A stretch of DNA of 64,000 nt from Paradesertivirga sp966210515 (GCA_966210515.1 CBIHLM010000018.1:1-64000); one strand, 5' to 3'. Shown: positions 44,717 through 53,786, counted from the first letter of the stretch. The notes: generated from the sequence alone by a model not told the origin. Made by a program: numbers and translations.

Positions 44717-45775
44717 TTAGTATAACAGATGCCTCAATTTATTCTCGTTTAGCACCAGAATACTTCCATCAACAACATCGATTAATTTCTCTGTCCTGAA
44801 TTCTTTTAAGGTTCTAATCATAGACTCCTGAGCCGATCCGATGACGTTTGCCAGGTCTTCCCGGGATATCTCCACTACAGGCTTTCCATCTCTGGTATCT
44901 TTGAACTTATCCATAACTTCAACGATCCCTATTGCTACTTTTTTTCTGAGAGAGTTATATGCTAAATTCAATAATTTTTCTTCCTTTTCGCGAATGTTAT
45001 GCGACAGCAAACCGATAAATTGTTTTGCTACAAGCTTGTCGTTAGATATAAGCTGCAGAAAGTCAGCTTTTGGAATTAAAATCAATTGAGCATCGTCCAA
45101 AACCTGCACGGTTTCTGTATAGTTGACATCCTCTAAAATATTAATATATCCAAAAAACTCTCCCTGGGTATACATATTGGTAATTAATTCCTTTCCGTCT
45201 TCATTAATCAGAAATTCTTTAATTTTTCCGCTTACTACGTAATAAACATTCATCGGTCGCTGACCTGCTGAATACAAAATATGCTTTTTCTTATAATGAT
45301 TTACATCCCGATTTCCGGAAGTAAGATTAAAGTTTTCAGGATCATTGGCTTGCTGAATAAATCTTCGGATTCCCTTTTTATCGGGTATAACATTACGTTT
45401 CAGGCCTTCTGATTTTTTCAGCCTGATTTCAATAGTGTCCAGAAGATCAGATTCATTTACTGGCTTAATCAGATAATCATCAGCACCCATGCTCATTGCT
45501 TTACGCTGATCAACAGTTGTATTCCGCGCTGATAAAAAAATAAACGGAATAGAAAAAGTATCGGGATGGCGACTAAGAACATGCAAAACGCCGTATCCAT
45601 CCAAACAGGGCATTCCCACATCACACAAAATAAGATCAGGTTTTTCTTTTAAAGCTTTTTCGACCCCTTCCTTACCGTCTGATGCCTGAGAAACTGAATA
45701 GTTAGATAGCACGAGAATTTCAGCAAGATTTTCTCTCAATGCCACGTCATCTTCGATTATTAGGATTTTTTTCAT
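44717..45775 (-). CDS. Receiver-cNMP fold-CRP HTH fusion transcription factor
   Basis: The 352-residue protein has a receiver domain (1-125; acidic pair Asp9/Asp10, phospho-acceptor Asp52 in LILCDVGMP, Lys in YLIKPV). A cNMP-binding fold follows at about 155-275, and a CRP-type helix-turn-helix at about 285-350. The recognition helix reads SAQESMIRTLKEF. The Glu and Arg match those by which CRP and FNR contact TGA. The cAMP-contact residues (the GE and RS of CRP) are FFGYIN and TETVQV here, so cAMP binding is unlikely. FNR-type cluster cysteines are absent. I infer that phosphorylation by a histidine kinase encoded elsewhere controls it. It is the best candidate for the regulon's activator. 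Confidence 0.9.
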   Translation of the reverse strand: MKKILIIEDDVALRENLAEILVLSNYSVSQASDGKEGVEKALKEKPDLILCDVGMPCLDGYGVLHVLSRHPDTFSIPFIFLSARNTTVDQRKAMSMGADDYLIKPVNESDLLDTIEIRLKKSEGLKRNVIPDKKGIRRFIQQANDPENFNLTSGNRDVNHYKKKHILYSAGQRPMNVYYVVSGKIKEFLINEDGKELITNMYTQGEFFGYINILEDVNYTETVQVLDDAQLILIPKADFLQLISNDKLVAKQFIGLLSHNIREKEEKLLNLAYNSLRKKVAIGIVEVMDKFKDTRDGKPVVEISREDLANVIGSAQESMIRTLKEFRTEKLIDVVDGSILVLNENKLRHLLY

Positions 45776-45844
45776 TTGGCAAAATTTAATTACTATGATA
45801 ATATTTAGGTTATTAAGCAGTTTTTTATAGGCAGCTGCTCATAT

Positions 45845-45852
45845 CAAATATA
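45845..45852 (-). promoter_or_regulatory. Possible -7 element of the receiver-CRP gene
   Basis: The minus strand reads TATATTTG, a perfect TAnnTTTG, about 70 bp before the start codon. No operator stands at the usual 33 bp, so this promoter may be constitutive. A second, weaker option is TATTTTTT (minus strand, 45881-45888), 32 bp from the operator at 45910-45923. Confidence 0.4.
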
Positions 45853-45909
45853 CTTAACAGGTTTGATATTACATACTAAAAAAAAATAAATAAGTAGGTG
45901 AATTTCATA

Positions 45910-45975
45910 CTGATAAGTGTCATAACAACAACTGACTCACATCAAAGGAAACAACGGACAAACGAGCTAGTTTTA
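45910..45975 (+). promoter_or_regulatory. Divergent regulatory region with two exact operators (BON gene and receiver-CRP gene)
   Basis: The operators are CTGATAAGTGTCAT (45910-45923) and CTGACTCACATCAA (45932-45945), with centres 22 bp apart. Rightward, the -7 element TAGTTTTA (45968-45975) is centred 33 bp from the second operator. Leftward, the first operator is 32 bp from a weak -7 element of the receiver-CRP gene, which would allow autoregulation. Confidence 0.7.
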
Positions 45976-45995
45976 CCTAAGCAATTTTAGTTATA

Positions 45996-46649
45996 ATGAA
46001 AACCGATCAAGATATTCAAAAAGATGTGATGGATGAATTGCGATGGGTCCCGGCACTCAATTCAACCGAGATTGGAGTGGCCGTTCACAACGGCATTGTT
46101 ACATTAAGCGGCACCGTTCCATTTTATTCTGATAAGCTTGCAGCGGAAGAAGCAGCTAAACGAGTAAAGGGTGTTAAAGCTGTTGCCGAAGATATCGAGG
46201 TAAGTTTAACCCCCAATGCGCAATTATCTGACTCGCAAATAGCAGAAAGTGTGGTAAGAGCTCTGGAATGGAATACTTCTGTTCCGCACGAAAACATAAA
46301 GATAAAAGTTGATGATGGCAGAGTAACTCTGGAAGGAGAAGTAGACTGGCTGTATCAAAAAGAAGCAGCCTTAAACGCCATAAGATACTTGAGGGGTGTA
46401 AAAGGCATTGGAAACTGGATTACGGTAAAACCAAAAATTAACACTGCTATTATTAAGGAAAATATCCGCAAGGCACTTGAAAGAAGCGCTGATTTCGAAG
46501 CTGACAAAATCATAATAGATACTCTGGGAAGTAAAGTAATACTAAAAGGTTCTGCACGCTCCTGGAATGAAAGAAAAGAAGTAGAAAGAGCCGCGGCCTC
46601 AGCCCCAGGCGTAACCGAAGTCGACGATCAATTGGCTGTTGTGTACTGA
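45996..46649 (+). CDS. Triple BON-domain protein (paralogue)
   Basis: The 217-residue protein has three BON domains and is clearly related to the protein at 42648-43325 over its whole length (both begin MKTD-QIQKDV or similar). It lacks a signal peptide. It is divergent from the receiver-CRP gene, and the predicted transcript starts about 15 nt before the ATG. Having two copies in one regulon suggests a dose need or slightly different ligands, which is inference. Confidence 0.88.
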   Translation: MKTDQDIQKDVMDELRWVPALNSTEIGVAVHNGIVTLSGTVPFYSDKLAAEEAAKRVKGVKAVAEDIEVSLTPNAQLSDSQIAESVVRALEWNTSVPHENIKIKVDDGRVTLEGEVDWLYQKEAALNAIRYLRGVKGIGNWITVKPKINTAIIKENIRKALERSADFEADKIIIDTLGSKVILKGSARSWNERKEVERAAASAPGVTEVDDQLAVVY

Positions 46650-46665
46650 TATACTTCTTCACGGG

Positions 46666-46690
46666 AACAGGAAACTTTTAGTTTCCTGCT
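46666..46690. terminator. Hairpin between BON and LOG genes
   Basis: CAGGAAAC pairs with GTTTCCTG over a 5-nt loop between two convergent genes. The following T-rich stretch is interrupted, so its strength is uncertain. Confidence 0.5.
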
Positions 46691-46710
46691 CTCTCCTTTT
46701 AGTCAACAAA

Positions 46711-47436
46711 TTATCGGTGTTCAAACAACCATTTAATGGGTGATACTTTCTTTTTTGGTGTAAGTCCGTATCCTTTAATACATTTCTCTTTTATCAGTTC
46801 TAATGCTTCATCTACCGAATCGGTTATGAGAAACAGATGCAAATCATTTTCGGAGATGGTACCATTTAACATCATCAGCCTTATATGCTGTTCGAGTTCA
46901 ATGTAATAGTCTTTACAAAAAATAATTATCGGAAACTGTTTAATCTTTTTGGTCTGAATTAAAGTAAGAGCTTCAAAGTATTCATCCAAAGTACCGAAAC
47001 CGCCGGGCATTACCACGAAAGCAAATGAGTACTTCACCAAAAGGATTTTCCTAACGAAGAAATGCTTTATATTGACCCATCTGTCGAGATAAGCATTTGG
47101 CACCTGTTCTCTCGGAAGTACGATATTACAGCCAACAGACCTGCCTCCCACGTCTTTTGCTCCGCGATTGGCAGCCTCCATTAAACCCGGTCCGCCACCC
47201 GTCATAACTGTAAATCCAAGTTTAGCCACCTCAGAAGCTATCTGCCTGGTTAACCGATAGAATTTATGATCTTCTTTAAACCTGGCAGAACCAAAAAAAG
47301 TAATGCAGGGACCGGCAAAATGCAAGGTTCTGAAACCATGAATCATTTGCAAGAAAGCACTTACAGCGAATAAAAAATCTTGCCACCGCGATTGCGGGCC
47401 TTCTAAGAATTTAATTTCCTGATCTGACGATTTCAT
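46711..47436 (-). CDS. LOG family protein (nucleotide 5'-monophosphate phosphoribohydrolase-like)
   Basis: The 241-residue protein has the LOG/TIGR00730 signatures GGGPGLMEAANRGA and MPGGFGTLDEYFEALT (PGGxGTxxE). Family members split cytokinin-type or other nucleoside 5'-monophosphates into base and ribose 5-phosphate. Its 5' end overlaps the 3' end of the PEP synthase gene by 26 bp, so the two are co-transcribed. In this setting a role in nucleotide salvage during starvation is possible. Confidence 0.85.
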   Translation of the reverse strand: MKSSDQEIKFLEGPQSRWQDFLFAVSAFLQMIHGFRTLHFAGPCITFFGSARFKEDHKFYRLTRQIASEVAKLGFTVMTGGGPGLMEAANRGAKDVGGRSVGCNIVLPREQVPNAYLDRWVNIKHFFVRKILLVKYSFAFVVMPGGFGTLDEYFEALTLIQTKKIKQFPIIIFCKDYYIELEQHIRLMMLNGTISENDLHLFLITDSVDEALELIKEKCIKGYGLTPKKKVSPIKWLFEHR

Positions 47437-49825
47437 AAAAAGACCGGGTGCAACCTTGTTTCAGAGGAACTATCCGGTTTATGGTATCAATACCTGCCAG
47501 CAAAGCATCCGGATTAAAAGAAATACTATCAATACCATTTTCGATTAAAAACTCTGCAAATGCCGGAGAATCACTTGGTGCCTGCCCGCAAATACCGACT
47601 TCTTTATTCATGTTACCTGCCTTTTCAATCATCATTTTGATCATAGCCTTACTTGCTGGATTTTCCTCATCAAATAAATCTTCGATTATTGATGAATCCC
47701 GATCAATACCTAAGGTTAGCTGAGTTAGATCATTCGAACCTATTGAAAAGCCGTCGAATATCTTTCCGAATTCGTCAGCGAGTAATACATTGGAAGGAAT
47801 TTCGGCCATTACATAAACCATAAGGCCATTTTCACCTTGTGTCAGTCCATAAGAACTCATCAAATCGATCACTTTGCGGCCTTCTTCAGGTGTGCGGCAA
47901 AAAGGGATCATCAGTTTAACATTTTCAAGCCCAATTTCGTTTCTCACGACCTTCATTGCCTCACACTCCAACCTGAAAGCCTCTTTATAGCGCTCATTAT
48001 AGTATCTTGAAGCGCCTCTGAATCCCAACATCGGATTTTCTTCTACAGGCTCAAACTCTTTGCCGCCAATTAAATTTGAGTACTCGTTTGTTTTAAGATC
48101 GCTCATACGAACAATGACATCCTTGGGGTAAAAAGCAGCAGCAATGGTTGCCACACCTTCGGCAAGCTTGTCTATAAAAAACTGTTCTTTATTATGATAG
48201 CCAGAGGTAAGTTCTTCAATTTTTCTAGCGGCGGCCTGGTCGCTTAACTCATTAAACTTAACCAACGCCATTGGATGTATCTGAATATAATGCGTTATAA
48301 TAAACTCAATCCGCATTAATCCCACTCCGGCATTGGGAAAGGCCGCCAACTGAAACGCCTTATCCGGTTCACCTAAAATCATCATAACTTTCGTAAAATC
48401 GGGCAGCATTATATGTGAAAAATCATGCGGTATTTCTTTCCAGGACAATTGGTTCTTGTAAACCGTTCCCGCTTTACCTTCCGCACAGGATACTGTTATT
48501 ACCCCGCCATCCTTTATTTTCGCAGTAGCGTTTTCTGTGCCAACAATAGCCGGCACACCCAGTTCGCGGGCAACAATCGATGCGTGACTTGTTCTACCTC
48601 CCTTGTCGGTAACTATGGCTGATACCCGTTTTAATATTGGATCCCAATCAGGACTGGTACCTCCTGTTATCAAAATATCGCCGGGTTCTAATTTATATCC
48701 TTCTTCAGGTGACGACAAGATTTTTGCACGACCTGCCGCAATTTTACTTCCAATTGCTTCGCCTGTAGTTAAAACTTCTCCGCGCTCCTGCAATTGATAC
48801 TCTGTTACTGTTGTCGAGATATTTCCGCTGTGTACGGTTTCTGGCCGGGCCTGTAAAACATACAACTCGTTACTTTCACCGTCTTTTGCCCATTCAATAT
48901 CCATAGGCTTTTGATAATGGTCTTCGATTATCAGCGCCCAATTACCGAGTTTAGTTATTTCATCATCTGTAAGTACAAATTTCGATTTAAGTTCTGCAGG
49001 TGTCTCCAGGTTTAAGGTAGGCTGATCGGCCCTATCCGAATAAACCATCATTTTTGATTTACTGCCAAGGGATTTCTGCAGAATTGCCTTCTTATTATTT
49101 TGCAAAGAGGGCTTAAACAATAAAAACTCATCAGGACTTACCTGGCCTTGTACAATATTCTCTCCCAGGCCCCATACACCCGATAGATGAATAACATTTC
49201 GGAATCCCGATTCGGGCTCGAGGGTAAAACCAATTCCGGAGCATGCTTTATCCGAACGTATCATTAATTGAACACCAACAGATAAGGCAACTTTAGAATG
49301 TTCGAATCCTTTATCCTCACGATATTTGATTGCCCTGTCGGTGTACAGAGAGGCAAAGCATCTTTTAACCGCATCGAGTAATGCCTTCTCGCCTTTAATA
49401 TTTAAGTACGACTCGTGCTGCCCCGCGAAACTTGCATCCGGCAAATCTTCGGCAGTTGCACTGCTGCGAACCGCTACTTCTGCCTGTGTACCCGATAAAT
49501 TGTTATAAGCACCAAGAATTGCAACTACTAAATCTTCGGGAATACGGCTTTCCAGTATAACTTCCCGGCACTTTAGTCCTATTTCTGCTAAATTCCTGAA
49601 CGTATCTCTGTTAATCTTTGATAAAAGCGTTTCGTGAACTCCGTCCAATTTATTATGCTCGATAAAATGCTTAAAGGCAAAGGCCGTCACTGCAAATCCA
49701 TTCGGAATTAAAATTCCTTTAGCAGATAAATTCGAGTACATTTCGCCGAGAGACGCATTTTTTCCCCCTACCTGAGCTATGTCGCCAATCCTAATTTGAT
49801 TGAATCTCTTGATGTACCTTTCCAT
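47411..49825 (-). CDS. ppsA: Phosphoenolpyruvate synthase (pyruvate, water dikinase)
   Basis: PEP synthase makes PEP from pyruvate and ATP. The 804-residue protein has the N-terminal ATP-binding domain (AVRSSATAEDLPDASFAGQ), the central phosphohistidine domain with catalytic His in GGRTSHASIVAREL, and the C-terminal PEP-binding TIM barrel (GSNDLTQLTLG, CGQAPSD). The predicted transcript starts about 6 nt before the ATG, so the message is nearly leaderless. It shares the operator code with pflB and pta. This gives the cell a way back from pyruvate to sugars under the same conditions. Confidence 0.95.
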   Translation of the reverse strand: MERYIKRFNQIRIGDIAQVGGKNASLGEMYSNLSAKGILIPNGFAVTAFAFKHFIEHNKLDGVHETLLSKINRDTFRNLAEIGLKCREVILESRIPEDLVVAILGAYNNLSGTQAEVAVRSSATAEDLPDASFAGQHESYLNIKGEKALLDAVKRCFASLYTDRAIKYREDKGFEHSKVALSVGVQLMIRSDKACSGIGFTLEPESGFRNVIHLSGVWGLGENIVQGQVSPDEFLLFKPSLQNNKKAILQKSLGSKSKMMVYSDRADQPTLNLETPAELKSKFVLTDDEITKLGNWALIIEDHYQKPMDIEWAKDGESNELYVLQARPETVHSGNISTTVTEYQLQERGEVLTTGEAIGSKIAAGRAKILSSPEEGYKLEPGDILITGGTSPDWDPILKRVSAIVTDKGGRTSHASIVARELGVPAIVGTENATAKIKDGGVITVSCAEGKAGTVYKNQLSWKEIPHDFSHIMLPDFTKVMMILGEPDKAFQLAAFPNAGVGLMRIEFIITHYIQIHPMALVKFNELSDQAAARKIEELTSGYHNKEQFFIDKLAEGVATIAAAFYPKDVIVRMSDLKTNEYSNLIGGKEFEPVEENPMLGFRGASRYYNERYKEAFRLECEAMKVVRNEIGLENVKLMIPFCRTPEEGRKVIDLMSSYGLTQGENGLMVYVMAEIPSNVLLADEFGKIFDGFSIGSNDLTQLTLGIDRDSSIIEDLFDEENPASKAMIKMMIEKAGNMNKEVGICGQAPSDSPAFAEFLIENGIDSISFNPDALLAGIDTINRIVPLKQGCTRSFYEIVRSGN

Positions 49826-49836
49826 CGCTTTTTATT

Positions 49837-49902
49837 TAAAGTTAAGCTATGCGCACTCAACCGGGACTGATTCAAGTTAGCCAGCATATTGATAATAATC
49901 AG
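49837..49902 (-). promoter_or_regulatory. ppsA-LOG promoter with tandem operators
   Basis: The distal operator TTGATAATAATCAG (49889-49902) is exact. The proximal one (CTGATTCAAGTTAG, 49867-49880) has one mismatch, with centres 22 bp apart. The -7 element TAACTTTA (minus strand, 49837-49844) is centred 33 bp from the proximal operator. Confidence 0.7.
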
Positions 49903-49906
49903 CGTA

Positions 49907-49927
49907 CAAAGCCCTGATAGGGCTGTT
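49907..49927 (-). terminator. Weak terminator after the Ca2+-ATPase gene
   Basis: AGCCCT pairs with AGGGCT over a 3-nt loop just after the stop of the ATPase gene. Only a short, interrupted T run follows. Confidence 0.45.
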
Positions 49928-49928
49928 T

Positions 49929-52475
49929 CTATCTGTGTTTTCGACCAACGACTTTGCTAAGTTCGAGTACAACAAACACCAGGCTGGACATTAGAAAACA
50001 GAACAGAAGTTCCTGAAAAGTTAGAGGCGATGCATGAAAAAATACACCAATAGAAGGAACATAAATAATCAATAGCTGAAGGCCAACGGTAAAGAGCACC
50101 GCCCCAATCAGATACATATTTGTAAATATCCCCAAAGTAAACAGCGTTTTCGTTTCACTGCGAATAGCAAGTACATGCCACAACTGAGAAAAACACAAAA
50201 TTGTAAATATCATGGTTTGCCAATTCTCGTGGCTCTCATTAATCAATACCACTTGGCTGGTAAGAGTAAGTATTCCCATAAAAAATCCCATTGCAAGGAT
50301 TTTCTTCCCAAGATTATCCGAAAAGATATTCGCATTTGGTTTACGCGGAGGTTTTAGCATGATATCCTTTTCTGAAGGCTCGGCCACGAGCGCCAGGGCG
50401 GGCAACCCATCAGTGACCAGATTAATCCACAGTATTTGTACAGGAAGTAAAGGCAAAGGAAGTCCCATCAGCGGGGCGGTTAAAATAGCGACGAGCTCGG
50501 CTGTGTTTCCAGCCATTATAAAGTGGATGAATTTCCTGATATTTTCAAATATCCTCCTCCCCTGCTTTACAGCTTTCACAATCGTTGCAAAATTATCATC
50601 CAGAAGAATCATTTGCGCCGCCTCCTTGGTAACATCGGTGCCGGTAATGCCCATGGCAACACCAATATTGGCCATCTTTATGGAAGGCGCATCATTAACC
50701 CCATCTCCTGTCATCGCAACAAAGTGCCCCCTCTTTTGCAATGCGGATACAATTCTGAGCTTTTGTGTAGGCGACACCCGCGCGTATACCTTAATTTGCT
50801 CAATCTTCTCTTCCAACTCTGTATCGGGCATTTTCTCCATCACAGTTCCGGTTACAAGAAGATCATTTTCATTTCTTAAAATTTCAAGCTCTCTGGCGAT
50901 GTATTCGGCCGTTGAAGGATGGTCGCCTGTTATCATCACCGGCACTATCCCTGCAGTTCGACACTCCTGGATAGCTTGTTTAGCCTCTTCACGCGGTGGA
51001 TCTATTAATCCGGCCAGTCCAAGAAACTTCATTTCTTTTTCGATAGTTGACGAATTAATCTCATCAGGCAATTCCTTTACCTGGTTATAGGCATATGCCA
51101 TTACCCTAAGGCCTCTGCTTGTCATTTTATCGACCTGGCGGGTAATTTCATCATCTTTGCAAATTCCCTGACAAATAGCAGTGATCGATTCAACAGCACC
51201 TTTGGTAATAATCAGCGGCCCTGCTTCATCCTTATGAATAGTAGTCATCACTTTCCGTTCAGAATCAAAAGGGATTTCATCTACCCGTTCATGTTCTTTT
51301 ACCCACTCATGGTTATAAATATCCTGCTGATGCAGATAAAGCAGCAAAGCGACTTCTGTAGGGTCGCCAAAAAGATCATTCTCCCTCTGTTCTACGTCCT
51401 GATTAAGATGCATAGCCTGTTCTAAAGACACATCGTGAGTTAGATTTTCCGGCACCCAAATTTCTGATACCTGCATCTTGTTTTGAGTAAGCGTGCCGGT
51501 TTTGTCGGAACAGATGAAAGAAACCGAGCCAAGGGTTTCAACAGCATACAATTTTCTCACCAGGGCATTTTGCTTTACGAGCCGCTTAGCGCCCAAAGCC
51601 AGAGAAATGGTAATTACCGCCGGAAGAGCTTCCGGAATTGCTGCTACGGCTACAGAAAGCGACAACAGCAACATTTCCGCGGCAGAATTACCTTGCAATA
51701 AACCTATCAGAAATAAAGCAACACAGATCCCGATTACTATGAAGGTCAATTTCTTACTAAAATCCTTCATCCTAACCTGCAAAGGTGTAAGCGGAGAGGC
51801 CTCCTGAAGCATCTCTGCAATCCGCCCCAGTTCGGTGTTCATTCCTGTGGCCGTTATCACTCCCTTTCCTCTTCCATAGGTGATATACGTGCCATTAAAT
51901 GCCATGTTGGAATAGTCGCCTAAACTGAGGTTATCCTGCTTTAGCTCCGCTGTAACTTTATCCACGGCAATAGATTCTCCGGTTAAACTTGCTTCATCAA
52001 TCTTTAACGAATGGATTTCGATGAGGCGAACATCAGCAGGAACTTTTGTACCGGCTTCGAGCAATATAATATCTCCGGGGACCAAATCAGAAGAGTCTGT
52101 TTTATGAGCCTGCCCTTTACGCAGTACAAGACTTACCGGATTAGCCATTTCTTTTAACAGTGCCATCGCTTTTTCGGCCCTAAACTCTTGCACAAAGCCT
52201 GTAATAGCATTTAAAAGCACTATCACCAGGATAACAACCGCATCAGTATATTCTTTTAGGAAAAAGGAAATAGTAGCACCCGCTAAAAGCACCAGAATCA
52301 TGACGTCAACAAACTGCTTGAAGAGAATTTGAAAAGGGCTGGCCTTTTTGTCGGCAATTAATTCATTTCGGCCATATTGCCCGATTCTTTTTTTTGACTC
52401 TTCTTCATCTAATCCTTCACGGGATGTGTTTAATTCTTTTAACACGTCATCGATAGGTGCCTGATGCCATTTCAT
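49929..52475 (-). CDS. Ca2+-transporting P-type ATPase (P2A type)
   Basis: The 848-residue membrane pump has a cation-ATPase N-terminal domain, the actuator motif (SLTGESIAVDK), the phosphorylation site CSDKTGTLTQNKM, the hinge MTGDGVNDAPSIK, and about ten membrane helices. Ca2+-site residues of SERCA-type pumps are recognisable in M4 (PEALP) and M6 (NLVTDGLPA). It would move Ca2+ (or Mn2+) out of the cytoplasm. I use ATG 52475, two bases after the stop of the preceding small gene. An earlier in-frame start at 52493 would overlap that gene. Confidence 0.92.
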   Translation of the reverse strand: MKWHQAPIDDVLKELNTSREGLDEEESKKRIGQYGRNELIADKKASPFQILFKQFVDVMILVLLAGATISFFLKEYTDAVVILVIVLLNAITGFVQEFRAEKAMALLKEMANPVSLVLRKGQAHKTDSSDLVPGDIILLEAGTKVPADVRLIEIHSLKIDEASLTGESIAVDKVTAELKQDNLSLGDYSNMAFNGTYITYGRGKGVITATGMNTELGRIAEMLQEASPLTPLQVRMKDFSKKLTFIVIGICVALFLIGLLQGNSAAEMLLLSLSVAVAAIPEALPAVITISLALGAKRLVKQNALVRKLYAVETLGSVSFICSDKTGTLTQNKMQVSEIWVPENLTHDVSLEQAMHLNQDVEQRENDLFGDPTEVALLLYLHQQDIYNHEWVKEHERVDEIPFDSERKVMTTIHKDEAGPLIITKGAVESITAICQGICKDDEITRQVDKMTSRGLRVMAYAYNQVKELPDEINSSTIEKEMKFLGLAGLIDPPREEAKQAIQECRTAGIVPVMITGDHPSTAEYIARELEILRNENDLLVTGTVMEKMPDTELEEKIEQIKVYARVSPTQKLRIVSALQKRGHFVAMTGDGVNDAPSIKMANIGVAMGITGTDVTKEAAQMILLDDNFATIVKAVKQGRRIFENIRKFIHFIMAGNTAELVAILTAPLMGLPLPLLPVQILWINLVTDGLPALALVAEPSEKDIMLKPPRKPNANIFSDNLGKKILAMGFFMGILTLTSQVVLINESHENWQTMIFTILCFSQLWHVLAIRSETKTLFTLGIFTNMYLIGAVLFTVGLQLLIIYVPSIGVFFHASPLTFQELLFCFLMSSLVFVVLELSKVVGRKHR

Positions 52476-52476
52476 A

Positions 52477-52734
52477 TTAATGAGATAATGCACTAAATTT
52501 TACCGCATTAAAGATGCCATCATGACTACTCAAATCTTTAATTTTTCTCCCTGATACCCTAATATCACAAAATCTGTTGCTCTTTAAAGGCGTGAAAGTG
52601 TCTGTTAAATGCTGCTGTACATAATTATAATCCGAAGTATCATTTGAAAAATCCTGGTACTCTGGTTTTCCTGAACACATGAAATTGGTAAACGAAAGAA
52701 AACCTGCCATAAACAACAAAGCGAACACTTTCAT
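52477..52734 (-). CDS. Small exported protein of unknown function
   Basis: The 85-residue protein begins with a hydrophobic signal-like segment (MKVFALLFMAGFLSFTNF) followed by a Cys that is not in a good lipobox. The rest is polar with two Cys in all and no known family. The frame extends upstream to 52797, but the predicted transcript starts near 52734, so the short form is preferred and may be leaderless. It is followed two bases later by the Ca2+-ATPase gene and shares its promoter. Confidence 0.6.
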   Translation of the reverse strand: MKVFALLFMAGFLSFTNFMCSGKPEYQDFSNDTSDYNYVQQHLTDTFTPLKSNRFCDIRVSGRKIKDLSSHDGIFNAVKFSALSH

Positions 52735-52738
52735 AAAA

Positions 52739-52804
52739 TAAAGTTCTCCCTTATAAACACGCCAATGAATGAGCAGTATCACCCCAACGGCTGACAAACG
52801 TCAG
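52739..52804 (-). promoter_or_regulatory. Promoter of the Ca2+-ATPase operon
   Basis: The exact operator CTGACAAACGTCAG lies at 52791-52804. A proximal partner with one mismatch (TGAGCAGTATCA, 52770-52781) is centred 22 bp nearer the gene. The -7 element GAACTTTA (minus strand, 52739-52746) is centred 33 bp from that partner and is identical to the -7 element at the left edge of the window. Confidence 0.65.
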
Positions 52805-52844
52805 TTCGATGCTGGGCTTATTCTTTTGCTAATCAGCGCTGTAA

Positions 52845-52888
52845 ATGATTGCTATCAATAAGTAGCCGTTTTAGAATACCGACTTTCA
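52845..52888 (+). promoter_or_regulatory. Operator of the usp gene at 52906
   Basis: The exact operator ATGATTGCTATCAA lies at 52845-52858. A -7 element at the usual 33 bp (52881-52888, GACTTTCA) is poor. The half-site ATCA at 52832-52835 fits a partner 22 bp upstream. The operator for the divergent ATPase operon is 54 bp away. Confidence 0.5.
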
Positions 52889-52905
52889 TAAAAGATATCA
52901 GACGC

Positions 52906-53757
52906 ATGAAAACCATACTAGTATTGACCGACTTTTCGGCGCGGGCGGAACATGCCGCTGAGTACGCAATGCTGATTGCAGCCAAGGCAAACGCAAAAAT
53001 CCTGCTGTACAACTCCTATTTTATTCCTCAGGTAATTCCTGCGGTTACCTATACCGCTCCATACTATGAAGATGCCTCAATAATTGAAAAAGAAAATCTT
53101 CTTCAGCTGGCAAGAACGGTGGACCGTTTAAAGAAAAGATTCATTGAAGCACATAAAATCAATCCGCCGGAAATCCAGATTAGAAATGGTGCCGGAAACC
53201 TTGCCGACAACCTTCAGAAAATCACAAAAGCCATTAAGTTTTGGATGATTGTTATGGGAGATAAAAGCGAGGAGGGAGCATTTAGCAGGTTTGTTTTTGG
53301 AAGCGATACCCATGCCATTATAGACGAAGCGGTTTGCCCCGTTTTGCTCATTCCTGAAAAGTATAAAATTAAACCGGCACAAAAAATTGCATTGGCTACA
53401 GACTTTGAACATTCTGAACAAAAAGCAATTGCGTTTCTTCCGGAATTAGCCGACATCTGGAAATCTGAAATTCTGGTCGTCCATATTCTTTCGACAGAAA
53501 TCTCTGCCGAAGAGAAGGTAAAAAACTTTGACAGCTATAAAAAACTCATAGCCAAAACATCAACTCAAAACATAAGCTACGTTGATGTACGCGCGGATGA
53601 TGTTGTGACAGGGCTTGAAAAATTTGCCAAGAATAAAACTATTGATATACTTGCAATACTCCACAGAAAGAGAGCTTTTATAGACCAGATTTTTCACAAA
53701 AGTATCAGTAAAGAGCTGTTGGAGTTCCATCGCATTCCACTACTTGTTCTTATTTAG
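52906..53757 (+). CDS. Universal stress protein, two Usp domains
   Basis: The 283-residue protein has two Usp domains (start MKTILVLTDFSARAEHAAEY; loop VMGDKSEEGAFSRFVFGSDT). An open frame back to 52849 adds 19 residues before the standard Usp start, so I use ATG 52906. It is closest in form to the usp genes at 43797 and 59233. It is divergent from the Ca2+-ATPase operon. Confidence 0.9.
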   Translation: MKTILVLTDFSARAEHAAEYAMLIAAKANAKILLYNSYFIPQVIPAVTYTAPYYEDASIIEKENLLQLARTVDRLKKRFIEAHKINPPEIQIRNGAGNLADNLQKITKAIKFWMIVMGDKSEEGAFSRFVFGSDTHAIIDEAVCPVLLIPEKYKIKPAQKIALATDFEHSEQKAIAFLPELADIWKSEILVVHILSTEISAEEKVKNFDSYKKLIAKTSTQNISYVDVRADDVVTGLEKFAKNKTIDILAILHRKRAFIDQIFHKSISKELLEFHRIPLLVLI

Positions 53758-53786
53758 AATTGCAGTATCTTTTGCATTGAAGAACC

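Noticed and set aside
44717..45775. The receiver-CRP protein being a true FNR oxygen sensor
   Set aside because: The cysteine cluster of FNR is absent. Only two cysteines near Asp52 were seen.
50212..51090. 292-residue open frame on the plus strand inside the Ca2+-ATPase gene
   Set aside because: It is the antisense of a well-conserved ATPase region. Its length is explained by codon bias on the other strand.
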